A stretch of DNA of 64,000 nucleotides, from positions 1,020,503-1,084,502 of the forward strand of contig JXTC01000031.1 of NCBI GenBank assembly GCA_002914845.1, written 5' to 3'. Under the pieces are notes generated by a model. The model was not told the DNA's origin, did no database searches, and saw nothing but the letters and a program-made list of their open reading frames with translations. This DNA comes from Trema orientale. Lineage: Eukaryota > Streptophyta > Magnoliopsida > Rosales > Cannabaceae. The position numbers and the translations under genes were made by a program. Every line of letters begins with the position of its first letter. Position 1 is the stretch's first letter. Shown here piece by piece: positions 49,407-60,159 of the stretch.

Positions 49407-49479
49407 GGACATAGTAGGAATCGAACCTACGGTCACATATTTATAAGTTGTGCACTCTACGAATTGACCGAAGATAGCC
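49407..49479 (-). other. tRNA-like sequence, degenerate (tRNA pseudogene or SINE head)
   Basis: The minus strand gives a 73-base cloverleaf-like sequence. It has a perfect T arm (GTAGG TTCGATT CCTAC), a D-arm-like GGTCAATTCGTAGAG, an anticodon loop CTTATAA that would read UAU (Ile), and an acceptor stem with about five of seven pairs. The anticodon stem has only three of five pairs, so it is unlikely to be a working tRNA. The minus-strand sequence continues about 85 bp and ends in an A-run (49311-49321), which suggests a tRNA-derived SINE. Confidence 0.55.
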
Positions 49480-49557
49480 TTAGTTAATTTACATAGAAAT
49501 AATATATATATTTAAATGCTATAAATTTAAAAACTTCATCATGTTACGATCTCCCCT

Positions 49558-49954
49558 TCAAGCCACCTCTCTAGGAACATAATCGCCATGCTTGTAAGAT
49601 GCCGGGCTCTTTGTTGCTCTCCACTCTGCCATACTCATACTATTATCTGCATAAATAGCAACCAAATCAAAACTAAAATTATAAATATATAAATAAATAA
49701 ATAAAAAGCAAAATTGATTAAAAATCAAATTTAATTGCAGCTTCCATACCCATGACAACGGCAATCTCTATACGGCACATCAATGCCATGTCGTGAAAGA
49801 AGGTGAGAAGATGGAGCACGAGGCTCGTCGATCTTATGAGCCGTGAAAGGGACTGAGGTCTCAATGGTGAGGGTGTTGGTGGAGTCGGACAAGATTGTAC
49901 GACGGTGAGGTAGGTGCATGATAAGGCGTCATGCGGCTTCCATATCCATGGCAA
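49558..49954 (-). other. Possible gene fragment, not recognised
   Basis: Overlapping minus-strand frames (49718-49954, 49731-49919 and 49558-49764) are GC-richer than the surroundings. A possible AG acceptor (TTATGCAG, about 49648) precedes MAEWRATKSPASYKHGDYVP. I do not recognise a family. It could be an exon remnant or chance. Confidence 0.25.
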
Positions 49955-50079
49955 AGGGGAAAATTTGGTATTAAGGAAATATAACTAATGGGTTTGGAAT
50001 ATTTTTGTTAATAAAATGAGAATGAGATATGTATTTAATGGGAGCCCAAAAAATGGAGTATTCTTATATATATCCCCAG

Positions 50080-51700
50080 TCATTAAAAGAAGGATTTTGG
50101 ACATTTATATATATTTTTCAAAAAATAATACCAAATTTACGACCTTTCAAAAATAATAAAAATTCCGTACGATGTTTTTAGGGCATTTTTCTAAATACTT
50201 TAGAAGCTAGAGAATGCAGTGGTATTTTAGTAAATAAGCTATCTTTTTTTGACAGGAAACCACAAAGGTTTCTTGGAAACCAATTTGGTTTCTTATTAAC
50301 GGAATATCCTGTACATAAGTAAATTACAGGAAACTACAAAGGTTTCCTAGAAACCAGTTTGGTTTCCTTTAATTGAATGTCCTGTACGTAAGTAAATCAC
50401 AAGAGACCACGAACATTTCCTCGAAATTATTATGGTTTCCGTTTTGTAGAATGCCCTATAACTAAATAGATCACTGGAAATCATGAAAGTTTCCTGGAAA
50501 CCATCGTGGTCTCTTTTTTACAGAATACCATGTAGTTAAGTAAATCACAGAAAACCATAAAGGTTTCCTTTAGCAGAATGCTCTGTAGCTAAGTAAATCA
50601 TAAGAAACTATGAAAGTTTCCTAGAAATCACTGTGGTTTCTTTTTCAAATCACAAAAAACAATGAAAGTTTCCTGGAAACTATTGTCATTTCTTTTTTGT
50701 AGAATGCTCTAAAGCTAAGTAAATCATAGGAAACCTCGAAGATTTTCTGGAAACTATTATGGTTTCTTTTTTATAGATTGTCCAGTTCCTAGTTAGATAC
50801 ATAATAAATCTAGTTCCTATTAAGCTTCAGCAATCCATTGATTCAAGTTAAGTAGATTTAAGTGAAATCATCTTCAAGAGGACTAATATAAGAAAAATAT
50901 ATTTAGGGTCACCTGAATTCGTGAACTAATCAAAGAAAAATTAATGTATTAGACAAAATAGAAATGACTTATATCAAAAATCAAGCAATTTGGATATGAC
51001 CAACCCTTTGTAAAAGAGGAAGTTTAATAAGGGAAGATCAGAAAATAAGAACTTCAGTTTCTTTAAATACTTTTATCAATGAAGTTCTTAAAATTAAATC
51101 AAAACTACATGAATAATAATGCAAAAATCACAATCTCAGTCCTCAAAATTAAAACCATAAATCTTCAGTATCATAATCCTAAACTGAACTAAAATTTCAA
51201 AACTCATTAACAGTTTCATATATTTACACAAGTCCACATCGACTAAGAAAAGTAAAAACCTAAATATGATGAGGGAGAAGGAACTGTTTAACGACTTTAC
51301 AATCTCGGGAATGATACCATGGCCGGAAAGGAGGGTCCCTTGGATCTGAGATATAACAGATGATAAAAATCTCATCAACGATAGCAAACCGGATATAATA
51401 TTTGAAGAAGAAAGGATTTGGGTCGAGCGAAAACAAGCTTTTTTTTTTTAGTAACTGGGAAGCCATTGATTCCATGAGAGAGGTTCTGAGAATATAACTG
51501 AAACTAAAGATGAAGAATCGTGAAGATTTAATCAAAAGTAGTATTTTTCTGAAAAAATACCGTAAGCAAATAAGTGAAAATGGCCGCACCGTATTTTTGT
51601 CTTTATTTTTCAAAAAGTCGTACTGGGTGACTTTTTCCCTTAAAAGAATAGAAGCTCTGAGAGTTTTAAGTAGTAGGATACTCGATGGGGCAGTAATTTT
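50080..51700. mobile_element. Possible Mutator-like element with a GGTTTCC palindrome array
   Basis: The sequence ACGACCTTTCAAAAATAATA and then AAAATTCCGTACG (about 50135-50175) reappears inverted and diverged at about 51570-51620. This suggests degenerate inverted ends around a region containing the 50250-50790 array. No transposase or intact gene is seen. The minus-strand frame 51260-51715 has no recognised domain. Confidence 0.35.
50250..50790. repeat. Palindromic tandem array, GGAAACC...GGTTTCC, 73-74-bp units
   Basis: The landmark AAATCAC starts at about 50321, 50394, 50468, 50542, 50595, 50647 and 50721. The period is therefore 73-74 bp, with two shortened 52-53-bp units. Each unit contains one or two imperfect palindromes of GGAAACCA-x-GGTTTCC type and a spacer AGAATGCCCTGTAGCTAAGT. 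The 21-bp difference equals about one palindrome. Confidence 0.85.
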
Positions 51701-52158
51701 CGTAGAAAAGTTCATAAATACCTGTTTTTAAAATCATATTTCCTTAAATACCCATTTTTCATTTTTATTTTATGAATACCTATTTTGTTAGAAATGTTGA
51801 CCACTAGTGTTTTACATATAAAACAGTATATATTTTATACATCAAATGTATACGATGGTATATATTTAATGAATAAAATTTACACTAAAAATTGACACAT
51901 ATTTCAAAATGTATACCCTAAGTCAAATTAATAATGAAAAATATAAACTATGATAAATATTTACATCGTAAATGTATACCGTTCGTATTTTATACATAAA
52001 ATGTATCGCATGGGTAAAACTTTATACTATAAATATATACCACTCATATTTTGTACATGAAATGTATACCATAAAAACGGATATTTTTGAAAGATAAATT
52101 AAAAGTGGATATTTATAAAAATAAGTTATAAAAACGGGTACTGGGTGTAAATTTTTCT
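51700..52158. mobile_element. MITE 'C', copy 2, inverted relative to 46651-47100
   Basis: The reverse complement aligns with 46651-47100 along its length. Shared landmarks are GTACCCRTTTTTA, CGAACGGTATACATTTACGA, GTGTCAATTTTTAGT and AAATAGGTATT. It is about 80% alike by eye. Confidence 0.8.
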
Positions 52159-52194
52159 ATTTTCATTCAAGATGGATCATGAATTGGAGCATCT

Positions 52195-52490
52195 GGGCTG
52201 ATGTTTTGTTTTAGAAATAACCGAATTTTGAGCTTATTTTAAATAAATGTCCTTGTTCAAATGTTGTAATAAAATGATCGATATATCAGTGTATATAAAA
52301 TATAATGTACGATGTACCTAACATAAAAACTAACATACTTAGTACATAAGCTAAAGCTAGTATATATACTTATATACCAAGTGTAAAAGTATATATACTT
52401 AGCTATTTAGGTATTAAAAAAATGAAAAACAGACATTTATCAAAATGAAATGCAAAAAAAGACACTCTAATTTTCTTTATTTATTTTACT
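52195..52490. mobile_element. Possible small AT-rich MITE
   Basis: Weak inverted similarity between the ends (ATAAATGTC(C/T) blocks near 52235 and 52430) and repeated AAGTATATATACT motifs inside. No duplication was found. Confidence 0.3.
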
Positions 52491-52594
52491 TTTTTTTTTA
52501 AATTTTTACTTACATTTTTGTCATTTAAAGATTATTGTTGCTCATTATGTGGTTGTCGTTTCATTATTTTCCTTTATAAAACTTCTTCATAGAG

Positions 52595-53100
52595 ATTTCG
52601 ATTTGGGCCGGCCAACATTTTTTAAAAAAAAAGCACGATACCAGCCCGGCCCAGGCCCATATTATATAGGTTTGAGCCGGTCAATTACATATAGTTATTC
52701 TATACATAATTTTAAATATATTTCTTAATTAAAATTTTAAAAAATCTTAATTAAATATTTTCATTTATATGCTTTTAATGTTATTTATTTACTTATTTTT
52801 GTTTATTTTCAATTTATTCAAAATTTAAAAGAATATGAATTTGTTTTAGGCCTATATTTGATATTTCAAAACATAGAATAACAATGAAATTAGGCCCATA
52901 TTGTGGCCCATATTCGGCCTGTATAGGCACAGCCTACTTAGGCCCACATTAAATATAGGTTAGGCCTGTGGGCCGTGCTAGACCCCTTAATAAGAATATA
53001 GGCCAACTCGACCCATATTTTAGGCAGGCTGGGCATGGGCCCAGTATAAAACCCATATGAGTTTATCAAATATGAGCCGGCCCAGCCTGGCCCACTTATC
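52595..53100. repeat. GGCCCA-rich repeat, probably a hAT-type MITE
   Basis: Both flanks are made of GGCC/GGCCCA/CCGGCCCAGCC words in opposite orientation around an AT-rich centre. This resembles common plant hAT MITEs with GGGCCGGGC-type ends. Exact ends were not fixed. Confidence 0.4.
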
Positions 53101-54051
53101 TATTTCTTCGTCCTCTTGTTGTTATTCTTATTAACTTTTACCCTTTAATATTCTTTTTCTCTATCGCTTTCAAATTTGTTGTTTTTATTTATTATTTTTT
53201 TGGGTAGTCATGTTAGGTTATTTTCAGGAAGAGTTTTACCCTTACTGTCGTTTGATTACTATAGTCGTTCTCAAGATAATGTCGTTTTTATGTTTTGGCC
53301 GGGTTATTTTCATATTCTAGGTTGTTGTAGTTTTAACGGGGTTTTCTTTTTGTAATTGCTATGTCATTAAATTTTCATGTTATTTTTTCTTCTTCTTCTT
53401 CTTCTTCTTCATTTTTTTTAGATCCTAGCATTTTTATCATTTTTGCTCTTTTTTGTGGTTTATGAATGCTACTTTCCAATTTGGTTTTGTCATGTTATTG
53501 GTTTTATGTCATTTTCTCTAATTGTGGTCCTTTGCGCATTATTTTCAATTGCTTGATAAATCAAGAGCAATGTTATGAGATACCACTGATGTCTAATATT
53601 ATATAAAGTATGATTCTGTTATTGGATGATTATAATCAATAAACTATATTCTACCTGAAATATAATTATAATCAATTTGTAACAAACTTATATCATGTTA
53701 TATTGAGCACTATAGTATCTCTTAGCATTACTAATGTGGCAAAGGTCACAATCCACTAGCCTACATACAGCGTTGACCTTTACTTTTACCCCTTTCACCT
53801 TTGGCAACCGGCGGCTACTACTATTTTATACGTAGTACAAAATATCGTACATATAGGCATATACACATATCGAGAGATACACTTCCAAGAAAATTTCGTT
53901 TTCAATTCAGATTCTGATATTACATGTCGTCTATAAATGTATTCATCAGATTCTGATATTACATGTAGTCTATAAATGATGGAATGATAACCTTTGATTT
54001 TGTCGTCTCGCTTGGGCTTCACGTGTGAGCATAAAACGTATTGGGTATACG

Positions 54052-54082
<31 letters not shown>

Positions 54083-56640
54083 GGAAGAACGTCACAAATA
54101 TTTATACAGATTCGACACGAACAATATTGATTAAAAAAAATCTGAAAAAGTATCAATTAAAGCTTGAGGGTTCATTCCAATTAATGACCTTAAAATCCCG
54201 TAAAGCTCCAGAATGTGGAGGACCTTGGAAATCATCATCAATCCGTCATTCATTATCCAAACAAGATAAAATAATAAGCTGAGTGAAGTGATCCAATAGA
54301 AGAAAGTTGTTTAAACTGATCCAATAGAAAAAGTTGACCATTTATTATGAACTTTAGTGGTTAAAAGGATATAAAAAACCTTGATTTAAGTTGAAAATGA
54401 CCCCACATCTAATTTTTATCTGTCGTTTTATGTGATAGCATATGCTGCAACCTCATGCTATATATCTCAACCTCCGTGATAATAGAAGGGCTTGGAGCTT
54501 TTTCCCAACGTCAAAATCTTTTAGTAGTTTAATTATAATTATATCTATTCTCTTTCTTCCTTTTAATTTCATTCAGCATCATGTTTTGATCATCAAAACG
54601 TCACGTTTTGTTGTCGTATTACTTGTGCGGTGTGCGTTTAGTGGTCATGAAAGGATGGCTACGTATCTGACCATTCTCAATAATAAACCGATACCGGTCA
54701 AGAGAATAGATGCACAACAACCTGTCAACCAAAACAATTTTAGATATTAGAACACAGTATTAAAAAAAAAAAAAAAAACGAAGTGACAAAATATATGGTG
54801 CCCTTAATTACGAAAAGAACCATTTCATGGATTTTAAAACGTTTTACTCTCTTTGTTAATGTTCGCATGTCCTTCTCACTTGATTGTTCTCGATTTAGTT
54901 TCTTGTTCTTTTTCTTTCAGGAAAGTTATCAATTTTGTTCTTGCTTCTATCTATAATTCTATATATATATATATCACATATAAGGATGCTAGTACGTTAA
55001 AGATTTTTTTTTAACCATATCAAACGAAAAACAAATATTGACAATTAGATTTTAGTCTAATGTTACCCAATAAAAAGAAAGAAAAATAAAAAAAAATAGC
55101 ACAACATCTTGATCTCCCCGACTACTAGCCAGGCCCTTAATTAATATGCCGTACAAAATATCTAGAGACTTTGGGTTAGTTTAGGCACATGGAAAATGAG
55201 AAAGTGATGGTACTTGGGAGAAAAAACCAAATGCAAATACTTTTTGAGCCATTGGAAAGAGTACTCCTATGTATCTCTCTCTCTCTTCTTGACTATTCTA
55301 AATTTGTAAGTTGCAGAAAAACATCAACAAAATGCTAAATGAAACCGACCGATATGATTGAAGCAATAGTACCTTGACAAATTAATTATGACAAATATTG
55401 AGAAAGAAATTTTATGATATGCTTTTGGTGTACGTACTTGTTGTCCATCAATTGAAAAATACTTCTAGATCCTATTATAGGTTGATGTCGTTGTACTTGT
55501 AAAGGGGCAACAAACTGATGTTAATTTTTTGCATGTGAAAATAAATTAATCAAATAATCCTTTCCTAAACCATTATCAGTGGTATTGAGAGTGGAATATT
55601 TCTACTAAAGATACCAACTTAACTTTATCCCTTGAGTGTCGTGCACTGTGTTCATTTTAGATTACATACTTTCAAAGTATACAGAGGGAATATCAATGCC
55701 CCTCAACAATTAATAAAGTAGAAAATATATCAATGTTGGCTAATTTATGTGACCAAATAATATGTTTCAAATAAAAAAAGAAAAGCGTCAAGTACTATCA
55801 AAAACTAATGGACACACCCTAACTAAGACTTTTTTCTCATATTATTCGCTAGACTGAAAAGTTAGTGAAAACCAAACATACCGCATTAGAGGCCGAAAAG
55901 TTACCCTTGTGATCACGAGATTACCTGTGTTTGAAAAGTTATTACTTACTAATAACAGCTCAACAAGGGGAAAAAAAATTATTACTAGAATTTAGTGTCA
56001 AATAGATTTACTTATTGGGATTTGAAAGTGATAAATCACTACCTTTTTCGCTCACCAAATGTTTTTTTTTTTGTGTGTGTGGGTGGGTTTTATAAAGATA
56101 TTTGTATATATTTTTTAAGCTTTTCTATGTATTATTACGATGATTGGAGAAATCATTCTATCAATTTTAACTTTACCTTGTCCTCAACTAATGATGATTG
56201 CATAATTAGCTTCCCATAAAGTAATGTGCACCCCCCAAAAAAAAAAAAAAGAAGCATAAAATAAAATAAAATAAAATACATGGCCCCTTTAAAAAGACGG
56301 TGGAATCCAAACACAATTAATAAGGCCTAAGAAGGTGGTGGTGGCTTGTAATGATAACATAAGCCTTACGTCTGAATTGACATCATCTCCTCCCTAACGT
56401 GTGATGGTGCTCTCCTACACTAGTACATATTATAGCCCACCACATCCATACCCACATACATGTATATGACTCTGACCCCATCATCATAGCCACCCAAAAA
56501 AAAAAAAAGAACCATTTCCCTCTAGAGCTTCTCTTCCATTTCCTTCCATTATTCCAGCCAAAAAATTAAAAAAAAGAAACCCAAGTGCAAAAATCAAATA
56601 TTGAACCTATAAATCACCCCAAAGGTCCAAAAGTCCCCAA
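53101..56640. other. Long AT-rich intergenic region; no gene seen
   Basis: It contains (CTT)n near 53390-53410, a ~38-bp tandem pair (landmark CAGATTCTGATATTACATGT, 53907-53980), a (TA)n run near 54052-54075 and A-runs near 54760 and 56240. The open frames are short and unrecognised. Confidence 0.5.
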
Positions 56641-56652
56641 CAAAAGCCTAGC

Positions 56653-56663
56653 TCTATATAAAG
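56653..56663 (+). promoter_or_regulatory. Probable TATA box of the UGT gene
   Basis: CTATATAAAG lies about 110 bp before the start codon, followed by a C/A-rich stretch that fits a plant leader. Start of transcription would be near 56685. Confidence 0.65.
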
Positions 56664-56771
56664 CTCTACACATCTTCCTCTTTCCTACAACAAAAACCTT
56701 AACCAGAAATTTAGAAAACAAAACCCGAAAAAAAAAGATTCAAACAAAGCTTAGCTAGCCACCACACCACC

Positions 56772-58208
56772 ATGGATCAACCTCAACCTTCAATTCAAAC
56801 TCCGAAACCCCACGTGGCGATTCTTCCGTCGCCTGGTATGGGCCACCTGATCCCTCTCGTCGAGTTCGCCAAGCGTCTAGTAACGGCCCATGACTTCACC
56901 GTGACGTTCGTGGTCCCCACAGACGGCCCACCCTCGAAGGCCCAGAAGTCCGTACTGGACGCCTTGCCCGAGGCCATTGACCACGTGTTCCTTCCACCGG
57001 TCAACTTCGACGACCTCCCGGAGGGCACGAAGATCGAGACCCTCATCACCCTCACCGTCGCCCGCTCTCTCCCGGCCCTGAGGGACGTGTTCAGGTCCCT
57101 CGCCTCGCGGTCAAACCTGGTCAGCCTCGTCGTTGACCTCTTCGGTACGGACGCATTCGACGTGGCCAGGGAGTTCAACGTCTTTTCCTACGTCTTTTAC
57201 CCCTCCACCGCCATGGCCCTCTGCCTCTTCCTCCACATGCCCGTTCTGGACGAGAAGGTGTCGGGCGAGTTTAGGGAGCTCCCCGACCCGATTAGGGTCC
57301 CGGGTTGTATCCCTATCCCTGGTCCGGAGCTGCTCGACCCGCTCCAGGACAGGAAGAACGACGCTTATAAATGGGCCCTCCACAACGCGAAACGATACCG
57401 TTTGGCCGACGGGATCATGGTTAATTCGTTTAGGGAGTTGGAGCCCGGACCCGTAACGAATTTGTCCACGAGCGAACCGGGTAAACCGCCGGTTTACCCG
57501 GTTGGGCCGCTGGTGAATGTGGAGCCCAGTACGAAGGGGGACGAGTCGAATTGTCTGACCTGGCTTGACAAGCAGCCACACGGCAGCGTTTTATTCGTGT
57601 CGTTCGGGAGCGGTGGGACCCTCTCGTCGCAGCAGATTAATGAGCTGGCTCTGGGGCTGGAGCTGAGCGAGCAGAGATTCCTTTGGGTGGTGAGGAGGCC
57701 CAACGACAGTACGGCGAACGCCACGTATTTCAGCGTGGCCGGGCAAAACGACTCGTCGTTTGATTTCTTGCCGAACGGGTTTCTGGAGCGGACCGAAGGA
57801 AGGGGCCTAGTTGTGCCATCTTGGGCCCCACAGGCCCAAATCCTGGCCCACGGGTCGACGGGCGGGTTCTTGACCCATTGCGGGTGGAACTCGACGCTGG
57901 AGAGCGTGGTCAACGGCGTGCCATTGGTGGCTTGGCCACTCTACGCGGAGCAGAAAATGAACGCATTGATGTTGACCCAAGAGATAAAAGTCGCTTTGAG
58001 GCCCAAAGCGGCTGAAAACGGCGTCGTTCAAAGGGACGAGATTGCCAAAGTGGTCAAGTCCCTTATAGAAGGTGAAGAAGGAAAAAAGCTAAGAAACCGA
58101 ATGAAGGACCTGAAAGAAGCTGCGGCCAAGGCCTTGAGCCAAGACGGGTCCTCTACTAAAGCACTCTCTGAGGTAGCTGCCAAGTGGAAAAGCAAGATTT
58201 TCAATTAG
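56772..58208 (+). CDS. UDP-glycosyltransferase, UGT72 type (hydroquinone glucosyltransferase-like)
   Basis: Single exon, 478 residues, start in a CACCATGG context. The enzyme transfers a sugar, usually glucose from UDP-glucose, to small phenolic acceptors in the cytosol. The N-terminal domain has the catalytic His25 in PSPGMGHLIP and its partner Asp122 in LVVDLFGTDAFD, both in UGT72B-type contexts. The PSPG donor box runs from W351 to Q394 (WAPQAQILAHGSTGG, FLTHCGWNSTLESV, PLYAEQ) and ends in Gln, typical for UDP-glucose users. The best match by motif is the UGT72B group, which includes arbutin synthase and monolignol/xenobiotic glucosyltransferases; the true acceptor is not known. Length and motifs are intact. 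The coding region is strikingly GC-rich compared with its flanks. Confidence 0.95.
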   Translation: MDQPQPSIQTPKPHVAILPSPGMGHLIPLVEFAKRLVTAHDFTVTFVVPTDGPPSKAQKSVLDALPEAIDHVFLPPVNFDDLPEGTKIETLITLTVARSLPALRDVFRSLASRSNLVSLVVDLFGTDAFDVAREFNVFSYVFYPSTAMALCLFLHMPVLDEKVSGEFRELPDPIRVPGCIPIPGPELLDPLQDRKNDAYKWALHNAKRYRLADGIMVNSFRELEPGPVTNLSTSEPGKPPVYPVGPLVNVEPSTKGDESNCLTWLDKQPHGSVLFVSFGSGGTLSSQQINELALGLELSEQRFLWVVRRPNDSTANATYFSVAGQNDSSFDFLPNGFLERTEGRGLVVPSWAPQAQILAHGSTGGFLTHCGWNSTLESVVNGVPLVAWPLYAEQKMNALMLTQEIKVALRPKAAENGVVQRDEIAKVVKSLIEGEEGKKLRNRMKDLKEAAAKALSQDGSSTKALSEVAAKWKSKIFN

Positions 58209-59625
58209 ATTTACTCCTTTGTTATTGCTCGTCACTTTTTCACAAACTTTATCATCTTGTATTTTTATTATAAGGTTTTTGTGTTACATGTTTGTATAGT
58301 GTAGTAGTATACTGTGTTTGACTATAAGACATGATAGTGCGATGAGAGACTTTTTCCTTTGGATTTAATTTTTTTTTTCTTTTTTGAATTAGTAGTGCAT
58401 ATAAAGTAGGTGTAGCTACGAAATTGGGCAAACAATGCACCATGCATCTAATTAAATGTGGCCAAAAAGGAGTGGACCCAAGGACTTGGAAATTATTGTT
58501 ACATCACAATTGAGTGATTGGGCACTTAGTTGGTGGCTGGCATTGAATTTAGGAATTTTGTAAGTTATTAAAAATTAAATCATCAATTACTAGTGGAAAG
58601 TGGGAGAGTTTGAGAAATGGCTCCACTGATCATTACTATACCGGGGTCACACCAAATTTGTATGAACATTCAACAGACAATATAGATTATAGGAAAAAAA
58701 AAAAAAAGGAACGAAAGGAACGTCAAGCGTTATTAGAATTATTCTGGTGGTTGATAATTAAGGAGCTTTGGAAGATTGTCATATGTAGTTGTTATAACCA
58801 GAGAATTTATTCTAAGATATCTTGAAAAAATGTAATTGCGTTAGTCAAGAATATAAATATAAAAAATACGTGTATTTTTCTTTCAATCTAGAATAAAAAT
58901 TATCATAATCATAATGGAGAACCGCTTGTACTAAAAAGATTCTGTCCGGGTCATAATCACTATGGAAGAATCAGATGTTATATATATGAATTTGTTTGGT
59001 TTGCTAGTGGTCTAGGAAGAGTTTTATAGCTTTTCTTTCTTCTTTAATTAGTTTATTAATATTTACGGATCTGCGTTGATTGATTAATGGATCCGAGATA
59101 GATCACTCATTAACTTCCGATTATCGGGATAATAGTAATTCGAATCTAAAATATCTTTATCGAGAGTGCCTTATCAACCGGTATTAGTGTTATAGCACTG
59201 AATTTGTAGCCAGAAACAAAATTATGTGGAATAAATATAATATATACTACATACATATTCCATATAGATATAGTGGTTGCACGTTTAGCTTACAGTGATA
59301 ACTACATTTTTTCATTTTTTCCCCCTCTAAGGCTCTAAATGTGAGTGTCCTAACCATTAATCATTAATAAATAAAGTAGTAATGATAAGTGCAATAAAGC
59401 AAACCACAATCTTACTTTAGCATATCGTCACTCTCGCTCAGCTAGACGTTTGTGGGGGTGCACCGTGCACATCATCTAAATTAAAATAGGCACGAAAGTC
59501 AAGTTGATGATCAAATTGTATTTATGACATGAAGAAAAGATCATGTTAGATAATGTGATTTAAGTTGTTATAGATATATTAATATTTAAAAAAAAGGTTA
59601 GACTTATCTAATTTCTGCTTCGACA
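58209..59625. other. 3' region of the UGT gene and AT-rich spacer
   Basis: AT-rich sequence with several T-runs. No gene, repeat or transposon end was recognised. Confidence 0.5.
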
Positions 59626-59633
59626 CTCCAAAT

Positions 59634-60151
59634 TAGGGATGACAATTCGGATTACGACACGACGATATGACACAAATGCGACACGATTTTTTGCGGGTTA
59701 GGATTGAAGAAAAAGGGTGCGGGTCAGGTTCGGGTCGACCAGCCTGACACAAATAAAAAAACGGATCGGGTTCGGGTCAACCCGCTTGACACGAACTTGA
59801 CCCGTTTGACCCGCCAACAAATATATATATAATTAAATTATAAAAATATTNGAGACAATAATAGCCTTAGAAAAAGAAAATATAAGTAAAAAAATACAGG
59901 TCATAGCGGGTTGGCGGGTCAAAAACGGGTTGACGGGTCAAAATCGAGTTGTGGGTTGGATGTTGTTATTCACCAAAGCGGGTTGTGCGGGTCGGGTTCG
60001 GGTCAACCTGTTTTAGGTGCGAGTCGGGTTAGTGTTGATGGTTTTTTTGACACGACGGGTCACGGGTCGGGTTCGGGTTGACATAATTTATGTATATATT
60101 ATACTTCAACCCGACACGAACCCGACCTGTCGACACGAATTAACACCCCTA
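59634..60151. mobile_element. hAT-type MITE with 8-bp target duplication
   Basis: 518 bp. The ends are TAGGGATGACAATTCG and, inverted, TAGGGGTGTTAATTCG. They are flanked by a perfect eight-base duplication CTCCAAAT (59626-59633 and 60152-60159), the hAT signature. Near the ends, GGGTTCGGGTC and GACACGA words repeat many times in both orientations, as expected for subterminal transposase-binding sites. One undetermined base at 59851. Confidence 0.9.
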
Positions 60152-60159
60152 CTCCAAAT

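Noticed and set aside
48925..50790. CRISPR-like repeat arrays
   Set aside because: The units are degenerate, without constant repeats and unique spacers, and the DNA is plant nuclear.
46651..52158. Reading the two MITE C copies as the arms of one 5.5-kb transposon
   Set aside because: Each copy has its own inverted ends, and copy 1 lies wholly within element B, so two separate insertions are simpler.
56795..58031. Long antisense and out-of-frame ORFs over the UGT gene
   Set aside because: They follow from the high GC content of the real gene and contain no known motif.
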